A stretch of 64,000 bases of DNA from Arabidopsis thaliana (taxonomy: Eukaryota; Streptophyta; Magnoliopsida; Brassicales; Brassicaceae): NCBI RefSeq assembly GCF_000001735.4, contig NC_003075.7, positions 4,589,001-4,653,000 on the forward strand. The letters are read 5' to 3'. The notes beneath the pieces were generated by a model, which ran no database searches, was not told where the DNA came from, and saw only the letters and a list, made by a program, of their open reading frames with translations. Shown one piece after another: positions 12,131 to 24,330 of the stretch; within the stretch, counting starts at the first letter, position 1; every line of letters begins with the position of its first letter. Position numbers and translations under genes: made by a program.

Positions 12131-12757
12131 TTGCTGAATACTCACCATTCTCGAAAAAAGTTCAAAATTGAAAAACTCAAGAAGGATCAGAATCAAGAGA
12201 TGATTAGTAGAGTCAGCACTCAAGAAACATATAAGAAGAAATTCATCCAAGAAAAGCTTGATGATCCCGGTTCATTCACTCTGCCATGCTCTCTAGGACC
12301 ATTGACATTCAATAGGTGCCTTTGTGATTTGGGAGCATCTGTTAGCCTTATGCCTCTCTCTACAGCTAAAAGGCTAGGGATCGTGGAATACAAGTTCTGC
12401 AACTTAGCTTTACTCTTACCTGATGGTTCTGTTGCACATCCCCATGGTCTAATAGGAAATCTGCCTGTCAAGATTGGAAACGATGAGATACCTACAGACT
12501 TTGTAGTGCTGGATACGGATGAAGAAGGAAAGGATCCCTTGATCCTAGGTAGACCATTCTTAGCTTCAGCTGGAGCAGTCATAGATGTTGGGAATGGAAA
12601 AATTGATCTAAATCTTGAAAAATGTATCGAGATGAGATTTAACATCAGCAAGGCTTCAGGGAAATCAACAACAAGAGGTCAGAGTTTTGGGATTCAGGTC
12701 ATGGATGTTGATGAAGAAACAGAAGCCGTCAAAAAGATCAAAAAGGAGTTCACTTAG
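12131..12757 (+). pseudogene. Retropepsin-like aspartic protease region
   Basis: Contains the retropepsin signature in the Athila form, [14 protein letters not shown], where the active-site triad reads D-L-G, followed by [19 protein letters not shown], the second conserved block of this fold. The 208-aa frame is open. In the family it processes the Gag-Pol polyprotein. It is separated from gag by stops, and no reverse transcriptase follows. Confidence 0.8.
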
Positions 12758-12957
12758 AGGAAAGAAGCTTGGAGAGCAAGTTGTTGAGTGAGGAGGAAAT
12801 CCCTATTCTGACTTATTCTCCAGGAGTGCCTAAACCGCCCACTAACCCCTCTGTTGAAGAAGAACACTTGATTCTTGATTATTTTGCTAAAGAACTCCTT
12901 GAGCTCTAGATTGGGTATAAAGCTCAGGAGGATACAATTGGAAAGTTAACCCACAAG

Positions 12958-13248
12958 ATGGAAGAGTTAAACAACACCATTCTGGAACTTCAAGAAATGG
13001 TTAAGGACTACCCCAGCTTTGAAATTGAAGATTGGTCCAAAGAGCCTGGTTCAGTAGGAGAAGACTACTCTGCTGATCACAAAGAAGCTTATTTTGAAGA
13101 AAAATCAAATGAGTACTCATCCTTCCATATGTCAAGAGAGGATGCAGAATATGATTCACGAAATGAAAATTTAACCATTGAAGATGAGGACTTCTCTGTT
13201 CCTCTCTTCAACATTTTTTTGACTAAGCTCTGTAAGAATCAAGCATAG
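12958..13248 (+). pseudogene. Short acidic open frame after the protease
   Basis: A 96-aa Glu/Asp/Ser-rich open frame between the protease and the 3' LTR, where RT and integrase are expected in a complete element. I recognise no domain. It may be a remnant of internal sequence or a chance frame. Confidence 0.3.
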
Positions 13249-13339
13249 TGACTTAAAACAAGCTCGCTTGGGAGGAAGTCTCATGTCTATCCATGTATAT
13301 AACTTTCTTTTTTTCTTTTATTTTTGATGTTTTTGTTTA

Positions 13340-14767
13340 AGTGTTTCAGGTCTATTTCATTGACCCTGAGAAAGTAAAGAGATGATCTCAACCGTTGATC
13401 GAGTAAATTGAATAGGAGTGTTCCAAGCCATTGGATTGAATGACCAAATGGGAGAAGCATCACCACCGTTTGATCGAGTAAATTCGTGAGATTTAATCTG
13501 GTCTGTTTGATTGAGTGTTTGGATCCTCCTCATTCCCCACTCAACCAGACATCTGAGCATGCGAATAGGAGAGGAAGAAGCATCTACTCGACCAATTGAT
13601 CACTCGGAGCATAGACACTAAGGCGCAAACTTTGCAGCACCCTCTTTACTCGATCCCCAAGATCGAGCACTCGCCCAAACCACCTCAATTCTCTTGTCTT
13701 CTAGTGAATCTAGGGTTTTCAACATTTTAGTATAAATAGATCACTTTGGGATTTGTCCAAGGGATCTAGATTTTATCCTTTAGTTTTCCTTTGTGTTCTT
13801 GAATCTTCAAAACTTAATTACTATTAATCTATTTTGTTTTTGCATTTAGTTCTTTGAGTAAACTTAATTACTTTTAATCTACATTTTGGTATGATTTCAG
13901 TAATTTCTGGGTTTGTGTTCTTAGTTATGTTGCTTGAGTAGTGATTAGGGTTATTGAGGATGGATTAGATTAGGGTAATCACTTGGTTAGTTAGGTGGTT
14001 AAGATTAGGTTAGATCCCTTCTAGACTCGTTGGCCCCTATGCGGTTTTCGCTGGCTAATATGGAGATTCGACCATAGGTATCCAGCGTCCAAAAGACGTT
14101 CAAATGGATGCCTAACTACGAATTCCAGAGATTTGTAGGCTATAGACCAAGAGATTGGCTAGTCTGCCTATTGGCTTTGGTAGATTGTTTCTTAAACCCT
14201 GCTCTGCTATGTTTCATCAACGAGAGTTAAGATTAGGAAGTGGTAGAGTTATGGGGGTCTCTGTCACGAGAGTGGATTGACCCGGTTTTTGAATCTATCG
14301 TCTAGGGTTTCTGCCTTTCACATGTTAGCCACCTGATGAACCCCAGAGTTGCCCTTATCAATGAATCCATCCTTAGGACTTCTATTCTTCTTAGATTTAT
14401 TTGTATTCACCCCCTGATTGCACTTTTATTTACCTGTTATTTGTATTACATGTTATTTGTATCACCTATTGATTGCATTTTAGTTCTTAAATGTGTTGCA
14501 TGTTGGTTCTACTCGATCCAATGATTGAGTAGGGCTCTTAAGTTCTTATTTTTGTTGTTCGAATCCTGACCTAGAATTGTTACTAGAAACTAACCATCTC
14601 TATAATTTGGCTTGACTTAGTTGCTTCTGTACACATCTTGATTGCTAGCAATAACAGTTGACTCGATTGACACCCTTTATAGTTGCATCGACATGTTAGT
14701 GTTTAAGGGAATTGAACTGAACACACCACACTTCAGCAAATAAGTAGGCGCAAAAACCTACTTATCA
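13340..14767 (+). repeat. 3' LTR of the Athila-like element
   Basis: Homologous to the reverse complement of the solo LTR at 20217-21745 and, over its last 500 bp, to the 5' LTR. It ends CTTATCA at 14767. Several copies of ACTCGATC-like words occur in its first part. A TATAAAT motif near 13731 could be the LTR promoter. The exact start is unclear; similarity to the solo LTR begins near 13345. Confidence 0.78.
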
Positions 14768-15950
14768 GATGTCAAACTTATTATAAATTATTTACATATC
14801 TCAGAGTATATAAAACTTACCCAAAAATATCGCCTACTTTTCAATCATTTACGCAGATCTCTGTTCAAACATAAAGCTGTTTTAAGACAGGAACAACAAT
14901 CAAATCTATTGAAATATAAGGAATCTTTAACATATTCAAATTGGCGGTTACCTCTTTGATGAATACGAATTTGCCGATTTAGAGATGATTCACGAAGACA
15001 TAGAATTTCGATTCCCCATAAGAATCTGGGTTCTTCTACGACTTTGACGCAGATCTATATGTTAAGAACTGAATCAAATTCTAGAAATCTATTTGACCAA
15101 TTTAAAAGCACTAAAAACATAAATCCGATGCAAGAATATAACTTACGTCTTTGTAGATCTAACAATTTGCTAACAACAAGTCTAGGATGACGACGAAATC
15201 ATAAGATTCTGTGTGAATTTTGTGATTGAATCTTAGATCGACGGATTATGAAATTTTTTTGGGTTCGAATGATTTTTGTTTTTACAGACAACGTTTGTTG
15301 ACCATCGAATATCTGTATATTAATATACAAAACTGCATAAGCAATTCAAGATATAGTTCTGGCCGATATTAACAAAAAATTTGGCCCATATTACAATAAA
15401 ACATTTTTATTGTAATCTTATGAGCTGTGGATTATATCTACTTTATATAATCTTATGAGCTGTGAAATATGTCTTTGTGTATAAAATTTTAGATGGTTAA
15501 TGTTGTTTTGTAAAAGTTTAGGTGTTACAAAAGGAAAAATGACAATCATCATTGGTCAATATTGGTTAACAATCGGAAGACCATAATTCAATGTTTTTTT
15601 CCTTTTACTTTTGGGGTTTTCTACAACTTTCTATTAGTTATACAAGTAGTTTAAAAAATTTATAGCATTAAAGAATTTGATTCGAAAAGGTTCAATATGT
15701 GTGGAAGTTAAACCATGTATATGTGTGAAAGTATCAATAATTGAGTGAAGATGGTGGCAACGCTGATCTTAAAACGCACAAATCTTATGAGAAAAAACAA
15801 CAATGCTGTTATTAGAGGTTGCAGGAGATTTGTTTGGAACAAATTATTTGCTACTCTAAAATAAATTATTTTGAATGGTTATTCAGTAGTTTTGACGAAT
15901 GCAACATCAATTTCTTGTGTCCAAAAAGTAACACGGTCTAATAACATAAG
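14768..15950. other. Unassigned spacer right of the Athila-like element
   Basis: No gene was identified. About 14940-15270, read on the minus strand, looks like leader or intron sequence of an RPA-like gene but gives no usable frame. A 17-bp word (TAATCTTATGAGCTGTG) is repeated near 15412 and 15449. An A|TCTACTT at 15437 could be the 5' end of the Helitron ending at 17085; this is a guess. Confidence 0.4.
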
Positions 15951-17085
15951 GAAGTGGTGGTGGCGGCGGGAGTTGAGTGAACTTACATGTGAAACCGTGC
16001 AAGAAAGCTCTCATGGGAAAAATGTCTAGACCAATAAGTTAAAGTTGTTTACGTTAAACTCTATGTGGAACAACTATGACTAATGAGGTAAAATTTTGTT
16101 TGGTTCATTTTTTTAAAACTCTTGTTGTATATATTTTAGCTAGATGATACATGGCCGGGCAAAAGGTATGGGAACTTGTGTTGAAATTGTGAAAAACAAT
16201 TGTTCTTTTTGGAATACAATTTCAATAAAAACAGGAATTGGTGAGACGTAGGATAGGTGATAAGTTTAATTGATGATAATTTCTTTACATTATGAACAGT
16301 TGATGTCATAATATAGGTAATAAATAGATTTGCTTTCCGTGTAAAAACTGAAGAAGAACAAGAGAAATGTGGATAGATTGCGACAAGATTAATAGAGGGA
16401 ACGAGCCATTGTAGTGAAAAAAAAAACGTTTGATTGTGACACCATAAGACAAACCTGGATTATCAGTTAAGGAAAAGAAAAGTGAGAAAATAGTTATGTA
16501 ATCTCTTAAAGGCAACGTTTGGATCTTGTATAGTTGAAATTTAAATACGAGGTTTATGGTATTACTATGTTGATGTTTAATTGTAAGGTGTATTGTAAAG
16601 ATGTGACACTAAGTTTAATTCATAGTAGAAGGACGAAAGTGAGGAAAATGGAGAAGAAAGAAAGTGAGGAAGAAGAAGAAGAGTATAGTGAAGAAGCGGA
16701 TGTTGAAAGTAACAATAACAACGTCAATAAAAAATTGGCAATGAAGATGACTGAATACAAGAATAAGAAACCTATGAATGTGAAGAGAAATATGAAAACG
16801 TTGGTGTTATCGGCCAATTGAACAATTCGCATTATTGAAAACAAAAATGATACAGTAGTACTTTTGCATTATGAATGTTTTTAAAGTAACATAAAGGAAA
16901 CTTAAAAAAAACATTTCTGTTAAATAGATAGAAAAAGTTATACAATAATACTTTTGCATTATTAATTTATTATCATTATCATATATCAATGTATAGCTAA
17001 TTAGCTACTGAAATGATTACTATGCAAAATATATATTGAAATAATCGATAACATCAAAGCATAGTAGCGGTGGTAAATAACCTAG
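15951..17085 (+). mobile_element. Non-autonomous Helitron (copy B)
   Basis: Collinear with 1-1243: matching blocks near 16000-16110, a GAA-rich acidic stretch (16640-16720) and the same CTAG terminus (17082-17085) followed by T. The 3' hairpin is decayed here (AGCGGTGGTAAATAA) compared with copy A. The 5' end is uncertain. Copies A and B are clearly diverged, so both are old. Confidence 0.65.
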
Positions 17086-17159
17086 TATTTTTAAAAATTG
17101 ACAATAAAAAAGGTATTCTTTAAAAAAGACATAGTAAAAGAGTATTTTTATTAATACTG

Positions 17160-17243
17160 AAATGTATATATAGATTTCATATCTTTATATAGTTGTTTTT
17201 CGTCTAACCACTATATAAAGATATGAAATCTATATATACATTT
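17160..17243. repeat. Perfect 34-bp inverted repeat with a 16-nt loop
   Basis: Arms 17160-17193 and 17210-17243 are exact reverse complements with no mismatch; the loop is 17194-17209. The arms are A+T-rich and contain TATATATAG and ATATCTTTATA words. The right arm overlaps a possible Helitron 5' terminus (A|TCTATATATAC at 17229). It could be a recent inverted duplication or a hairpin-RNA source. Confidence 0.9.
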
Positions 17244-17964
17244 TTGCATTACTTTTTTGAAGATAATGTTTGAAATCTGAGCTTTAATTCATTAATTAAT
17301 TCAAATGGGTGGGTTTTACCCTGTTTAATTCTGTTCGGATCCTAAATTACAGAAGTTTAAGGAATAATGTTATTTGTATCCAGGATTTAAGAAGTTTAAG
17401 GAATATGCTAAGTTTAAAGGAATATAATCTAATAACTTTCAGAAGCATAATAAACTGTAATCCAAAGTCGAGCCAAATTTAAAAGAATATTATCTAACTT
17501 CAAATATTTTCGAATATTTTCTGTTATATGATCTTTCAAAATTCTTGCAATCTCTACAATTATGCATCAAACAACCTTTGAATCCTAATATCCCGAAACA
17601 ATAATTCGCTCAATGACATCAATATAATCTCAAAATATTGCAGTTTAACCAATTAAGGTTAAAATCCTTTACAAACATTACGTTTCCCTCCTAATACATC
17701 ATATGATCTAATATTCCTATATTCCAATTTTTCAGTAGATATTCTCATACTTGCAGGTTACAGAAAATCTCAACAATTACTGTCATTAACATAATTAGCT
17801 CATGAATCTATAATTTTAAAACGCAATAAGATTTTATTCCATTTCAGTTAGTAAGTAGAATATTTTCTTATCATTCCTCACTAATTCGTAAGTCTAATGT
17901 GTACCAGTATGTATATAGGTATTGTGACCTACTCATTTCACCATCATTCACCTCCTCTAATAGT
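17244..17964. other. A+T-rich leader upstream of RPA-like copy 2
   Basis: About 700 bases without a supported gene, containing repeated TTTAAGGAATA-type words (17340-17490). It is probably the 5' non-coding part of the Helitron. Confidence 0.4.
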
Positions 17965-20900
17965 TTTTTAGCTGCCACATTTGCATACCTTACTGATGTC
18001 CAACCTTACAAGACGTCCTCGAGAGTGCAGGTAAAGACTCTTCATGCTTGGCGTCAATACACAAGCAACATAGGTGAAACACTTGAAGTTCTGTTCTCTG
18101 AAGAAAATGCAAGAAACAATTACAACAGTTATATGTTCGTTTCTAATCATGATATATAGATAGCATGTCTACAATATTAATATTCTGTTTCTTTAATGCA
18201 TGGCAAAAACATTCATTGTACCGTGTGGAAAGATTTGGTGAGCAAGTACGCTCACATGCTAACCATTGGAAATTGGGTTTTTGTTGAGACTTTTAGTCTC
18301 AACTATGCCAATGGAGGTTTTCGCCCAACGTCCCATCTCTACAAGATTTCCTTTGTCAATGGAACTTCAATAATTCCAAGTCCCCCAAAGTCAAATTCCA
18401 ACTATCTGACTTTAGCCAGTTTTCAAAAGATCCAAACTAGGGAGCTTAATCCCACCATGTTGGTTGGTAAGTTTTCGTTGTATAACACTAATAACTGTTT
18501 TTTGAATTAAGTTATGATTCACAGTATGGATCTTGATTTTATGTAGATGTAATCAGTCATATTGTAATTATTGGTGAGTTAGAAGAACTTGAGGCAAGTA
18601 ATAAATTCACAACCAAAATTGATTTTGATATCAGAGATGAAGCGTGAGTTTACTCTTCTAAATTTTCGTACTATATCCAACAATTTATCTTATAGTAATT
18701 GTTTTAGTAAATTTTAAAACTAACATTAAAGTTAACTATTATAATGATGAGCGCATTGGATTTACCTTGTGGGGTGCATTTGCTGAAGAAGTTTATAGAT
18801 GGTGTAACGAAGCTGGTGCTCGACCTGTTGTTTGTGTGCTTAGGTTTGTGAAAATCAAATCATACAAAGGTAAACTCACCAATCCGTTGTCTTATTTTAG
18901 ATTTGTATAATGCAAAAATATTAACACGTAAACATTATTCTAATGGCAGGTGTACGGAATTTGTCTAACGCTTTTGATGCATCAAAAGTTTTTGTGAATC
19001 CTCAATTTCCTGAGATCGATGCTTTCCTGAGGACGTAAGTTTAGTAATATGATTCTCAAAAAGGATATCTTTATATGTAACACGTTTGAATTATTAACAA
19101 TTGTCTTTTCTAAATTGACTACCATCTGATGGTATACTCTTGACGTACCTTGAGAGAATCCCAAGGATGGAGATTGTTGTTTTTAAAAAGAGTGATAGTC
19201 GTCTTGAGTATCCCTCAAACACAATTCTTGTACTCCTTAATTCTGTTGATGTATGTTTTATATATAACCTAATTGTCTTTATATGCACTTAATCTATAAT
19301 ATATACTCATTTATGCTAATACATTGTATTTACTATATGTTTGTATATATTTAGGTTGGGAAGGCAAGGTTGATGTGTAATACATACGTAATTGATATGG
19401 ATTGGGCTTGGTATTACATTAGCTGTCGTTCTTGCATTAAGAAAGTCACACATATCCATTCTGGAGTGATGGTGTGAACAACAAAAGAAAAAAAAAACAG
19501 ATGTGACACTTGCAAAAATGTCGTCACTAATATGATTGCTAGGTACATGCTTTATGCTAAAATGATTGACAACAACGGCAAGGTAAAACTTTTGTTATTT
19601 GAACAAATATGTACTGAAATTATCGGAGAAACTGCTCCATCAGTCTTGAATGGTTCTGTTGATGAGGTTAGTTTTAGTAATGGTTGTCTTCTATTTCTAT
19701 GTCTTATTTGTTAGTTATTATTTTCGTTTAGTGATTCTTATTTAATCTAGATTGATGACCCAAACAATCTCCCTGACACACTTAAGAATCTGTATGGTAA
19801 GACTTTCCTTTTCTCGGTGTCTATTGAGAAAGAAAATACTTGGGATGGGAAGGAAATATACAATGTTTCAAAAGTCCTTCTTAAGGATGGACTACATGAG
19901 GAAGAATTGTTGGAGGATCCAACTGATATGATCAATCCAGCCTCTATTGTGTCTGGTGATCAGGTAATATAACAAACTTAATTTTTCTAGTTGTTTTTAG
20001 ACTCTGAATCTCTTAAACTAATATGTATTTGTGTTTCTAATAGATTCCACTAATGATAGAGTGTGCTCAAGAGAGTAATGACTTTGTTACTCCATCATCT
20101 AAACGTGTGTATGCTGATAATCCTACCGCATCTGATCAAGCTTCTGCTTTAAAGAAGTTGTACATGGAACCGGTTGACTTGGAGCAGTCTAGTGATGACT
20201 TCGGTGAACAGATGTCTGATAAGTAGTTTTTTTAGGCCTACTTATGCTGAATGTGTGAGGTTCATTTCAATTTCCCTAAAACACAAACATGTCGATGCAG
20301 CTATAGGGGGTGTCAATCCAGTCCACTGTTATTGCTAGCAATCAAGACGTGTACAGAAGCAACTAAGTCAAGCCAGATTATAATGATGGTGGGTTTCTAG
20401 TAACAATCCTAGGTCATGATTCAAACAAGTAAAAATGAGAACTTAAGAGCCCTACTCAATCATTGGGTCGAGTAGAACCAACATGTGACAAAATTAAGTA
20501 ACTAAAATGCAATCAACAGGGGATACAAATAATAGGTAAATAAAAGTGCAATCAACAGGGGATACAAATAAATCTAATAGAAGTCCTAAGGATGGATTCA
20601 TTGATAAAGGAAACTCTAGGGTTCATCAGATGGCTAATAGGTGAAAGGTAGATACCCTTGACGATAGATTCAAAAATTGGGTCAATCCATTGTCGTGACA
20701 AAGGCCCCCATAACTCTACCACTTCCTAATCTCAACTGTCGTTGATGAAACATAGCAGAGCAGGTTTTAAGAAACAATCTACCAAAGTCAATAAGCAGAC
20801 AAGCCAATGTCTTGGTCGAGTCTACAAATCTCTGGAATTCGTAGATCAGACATCCATTTGAATGTCTTTTGGACGATGGACGTCTATGATCGAATCTCCA

Positions 20901-21945
20901 CATTAGCCAGCAAAAATCGCATAGGGGCCAAGCGAATCCAGAAGGGTTCTAACCTAATCTTAACCACCTGGCTAACCTAGAGATTACCTTAATCTAATCC
21001 ATCCTCAAAAACCCTAATCACTACTCAAGCAACATATCTAAGAACACAAACCCAGAAATTACTGAAATCATACCAAAATGTAGATTAAAAGTAATTAAGT
21101 TTATTCAAAGAACTAAATGCAAAAACGAAATAGATTAAGAGTAATTAAGTTTTGAAGATTCAAGAACACAAAGGAAAACTAAAGGATAAAGGCTAGATCC
21201 GTTGGACAAATCCCAAAGTGATCTATTTATACTAAAATGTTAAAAACCCTAGATTCACTAGAAGACAAGAGACTTGTGGTGGTCTGGTTGAGTGGGGGAT
21301 GAGGAGGATCCGAAGACGCTTTGATAGCTCAACAAGTCTTGTAGAGTTGGTCACCCTTGGTCGAGTAAATGGATCGAGTAGAGGATCGAGTAGGAGGGGC
21401 GAGTAGATCAATCTGCTGCTTCATCTGAGGCTGCCTTGATCTAGTAAGAGGGTCGAGTGAATTTTAGCCTCATCTGTAGCTGCCTGGATCGAGTAAAGAG
21501 GTCGAGTGAAATGATGCCTCTTCTGTAGCTGCCTGGATCGAGTGAATGGATCGAGTAGAGTCCTTTTTAGCTCCTTCTGCACCTGAAAAACACACCACAA
21601 CATGCAATGCGTATGCAAGAAGATCCTAGATGCCTAAATATGCAAAATAAGCTAAAATAGTGTAAAATGATATGATACAATAAGCAAATGCACATCTAAA
21701 TGATGATAAACATACACCTAAAATGAGTAAAATACAGTGTTATCAATGTCTACAACTAAGGTGGAAGAATATGAGCCTAAAGAAGGTGTGATTTCAAATG
21801 ATTGAAGACCAGCATTGCTGTTATTGATTCTCGAGCTGTTGGGCACGCAATTGTTGACAGAAATGTTGGTGTTGGAGCAAACATAGTGAAAAAGGAAGGG
21901 GCCATCAAGAAGGGAGCTGTGAAGGTCAAGGTAGAGAATAAGTAG
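17965..21945 (+). pseudogene. RPA1-like gene (Helitron cargo), copy 2
   Basis: Nine or so exons are readable: YLTDVQPYKTSSRVQVKTLH (from about 17985), an OB-fold exon with VFVETFSLNYANGGFRPTSH (18200-18465), short exons near 18545 and 18745, then 18950 and 19130, a zinc-ribbon exon near 19360-19665 (WYYISC..C and CDTC), a C-terminal OB exon (19750-19965) and a last exon from 20044. The last exon is split by a solo LTR at 20217 and resumes at 21751. A frameshift near 21803 precedes a Lys-rich tail ending at 21945. The zinc-ribbon exon has an internal stop near 19476. Before the LTR insertion it was a fairly complete ssDNA-binding RPA-like protein. Confidence 0.78.
20217..21745 (-). mobile_element. 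Solo LTR, Athila-like family
   Basis: The 1529-bp segment begins TGATAAGTAG and ends GTGTTATCA, flanked by a perfect 5-bp target duplication ATGTC (20212-20216 and 21746-21750). Its reverse complement is homologous to the LTRs of the element at 9850-14767. It contains a run of CTCGATCC-like words with an imperfect tandem repeat (21420-21560). No internal region remains, which fits LTR-LTR recombination. It sits in the last exon of RPA-like copy 2. Confidence 0.92.
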
Positions 21946-22540
21946 TGATCTAAAGTGTTTATTGGGTGTGGTGGAAGGCTGTTGGTGTTACGCAAGTTTT
22001 ATGTTTTATGTTTCTGTTTTTCCTTTATCACTTTGTTTGGATTATTTGTTATTTGTGTTGAATTCTACTGTTCTATTTTTCTTTCATGCAAGTTATATCT
22101 AAAACGCTTATGAATAAAAATTTGATTATTGTTTAATTTGTTTCATATCTGCCTAATGTTTTGTATTTTTTTAATAATTCTATTGCTTTATCTAGCTTAT
22201 AGACACTTTATATCTATAAGTTTAGATTCAGAAGTTGATAATGTTTTATTAAATTCATATAGTTATAATTTTCTTTAATACATATCAGAATATTGATTTT
22301 TCATCAAAAAGATAACACTACCTAGATTCTTTCTGTATAAAATAATAATTATGGTTAAGTATATCTAAACATAAATAAATGACGATTCAATTTCGCTTTT
22401 TTGTAACAATTAAGTTAACTCTGCACCGTTTCACTTTTTTATTTTTTATACAAGGTTAACGCGGTGTTTCCTTATTTTGTTTGCGTTCTTCTATAATTTT
22501 CTCTATTAGTAATAAAACTGTAGAAGTTCTAGCTTTATCA
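21946..22540. other. Spacer between RPA-like copies 2 and 3
   Basis: A+T-rich sequence with no recognisable gene; probably the 3' region of copy 2 and the promoter of copy 3. Confidence 0.45.
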
Positions 22541-23782
22541 ATGGAGGTTATGCACCATCTTTCTAATTTACATGTTCACTCCACTAACTGGAGGGTTTAT
22601 GTTAAGATACAAGCGGTATACAACCATACTCCAACCCTTAAAGGTAATGAAACGACTATGCTATTGGTTGATGAAAATGTGCTCTTATATTCTAATGTTA
22701 TTCTTAGTTTTTTGTTATTATAAAGTTTGTATATTTTGTGTTAACCAAAGTGACGATCTATTGGTTGTTTTTTTCTTTAGTGCAACCGTATGGATGCCAA
22801 AGTTCCAAAAAGCTCATCCCTCTACAAGTTTCAGGATGTAGTGAGAGCGGTTTCTGGTACTACATGTCTGACTTTTAAATGATTTTGTCTCATAGTGAAG
22901 TCAAATACGCCCTCAGATCTATTCATATCAAATGTATGTTCCAAACACAAATGTGGTCGGTTCCTCTTAAGTCAGTTAGAAACTTCTTTGACTTTGTGGC
23001 TCTCGATGAAGTGAAATATGCTACAGATGATCAATATAATTGTGTGACAGGTAACTATCTTGATCCGGTTTTCTACTCGATGTACATAATTTTATAAATT
23101 GATATTATTTTCCTATCTTTAATCCTCACACGCTATTGGTGTGATTTCCAAAGTGTATACTATCAGAAGTTTTCCATTTGTATGTCGTTAAAGCAAGATA
23201 GACTACGAGTCAAAAAATGTTGCTTTCAAGATAAAGGATAATATATAATTATTTGATATACAATATATATTTTATATATGATTGATATATAGATTGGTTT
23301 ATACGACTTCTTTTGTAGGGGGAATGAAATATTATGTGTTGCCGTTGGCAAGTATTGTGAGGATTTTGTAAACAAGTGGTTTTGGAGAATCAGTTTTTGA
23401 TCACCTAGAATTACGAGCCCATTGTTGCTGTCTTGCAATTTTGGAGAATCAGAAATTATCATGGTATTTCTTTTTCTGATCAAGTGGACTTGGAATATAT
23501 CATAGTAGAATGACCTATGTGTTTGAGAATGTGCCTATTTTCTTCTAGGATCTAATGTCATAATGATTGAACATGGATTTTCACGGCTTTTTATTGATCC
23601 TAAGTTCAATGATCTTGATATACCATCCTATATGTAAGTGTCAATTAACCGATATTAAGGTTTTTTTAAAAAAAAATTAACTTTGTAGAGTTAATTGTTC
23701 ACACATTACTCGCAGTCGTGGATTCCCTGATCAAGAAGACGAAGAGGATGATTTCATGATGGAGATCGTTGAAGAGAACTGA
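22541..23782 (+). pseudogene. RPA1-like gene (Helitron cargo), copy 3
   Basis: The ATG at 22541 opens an OB-fold exon with NLHVHSTNWRVYVKIQAVYN and LLVDEN. Further readable parts are a KVPKSSSLYKFQDVVRAVSG segment (22795-22856), LDEVKYATDDQYNCVTG near 23000-23050, and an acidic C-terminal end with FPDQEDEEDDFMMEIVEEN stopping at 23782. Introns show GT/AG-like borders, but the middle (23100-23560) has several frame breaks. It differs enough from copy 2 to be a separate paralogue. Confidence 0.65.
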
Positions 23783-24330
23783 AATTGCGGTATACTTTAG
23801 GATATAATTTTCTCAGCCGATGAAACTTATGCTCTATTTATGTTTTGAATTTATATATTAAGGATCCTAAAATTTTTATTAATGTTTTAATACTTAAGTT
23901 CCAATTTTTAAATCTGTTGTTTTTTATGTTTAAGAAGGGATTAGCTAAACAATATGCATCATTACTTAACTAGCAAGGATTAGCTAAAGTACACATCTTA
24001 TACTATAGAAGATATTAATACATACCTTTTAAGAAGTACTAGAATCGATGATAAAGAGTTCATTCTTGATGTCATAGTAGAATAATGTCCTTATCAACAA
24101 AACAATTGAAAGTAAACAATTAAGGAAAATAATTAATTGGTTCAGGATTTGCAAATCAAATCTTATTGAGAATCCTATAATATACATTGGTTTTATCTTC
24201 CATTTAGAAATTATATAGATTACTAGGTTTGATCGATATTTTGTTAACAAGTCTCAACACAACATCATCATCGATGCTACTTTGATTTTCAATCATAAAA
24301 AAAATATGCAAATTCTCTTTTAGATTATAA
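23783..24330. other. Spacer before the Rep/helicase gene
   Basis: A+T-rich sequence without a supported gene; it separates the RPA-like genes from the Rep/helicase reading frame. Confidence 0.4.

Larger units (their letters stand above)
9850..14767 (+). mobile_element. Athila-like Ty3/gypsy retrotransposon, internally deleted
   Basis: Order: truncated 5' LTR, primer-binding site, gag, retropepsin, a short uncharacterised reading frame, 3' LTR. The two LTRs match closely over about 500 bp (9870-10352 against 14275-14767). RT, RNase H, integrase and env-like sequences are absent, so the copy depended on others. Gag is Athila-type ([20 protein letters not shown]). A solo LTR of the same family, reversed, lies at 20217-21745. 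The left border near 9850 is a truncation, so no target duplication can be checked. Confidence 0.85.

Noticed and set aside
16534..16821. Acidic 95-aa open frame as a gene
   Set aside because: The homologous stretch in the other Helitron copy has a different frame and different breaks, so only composition is shared.
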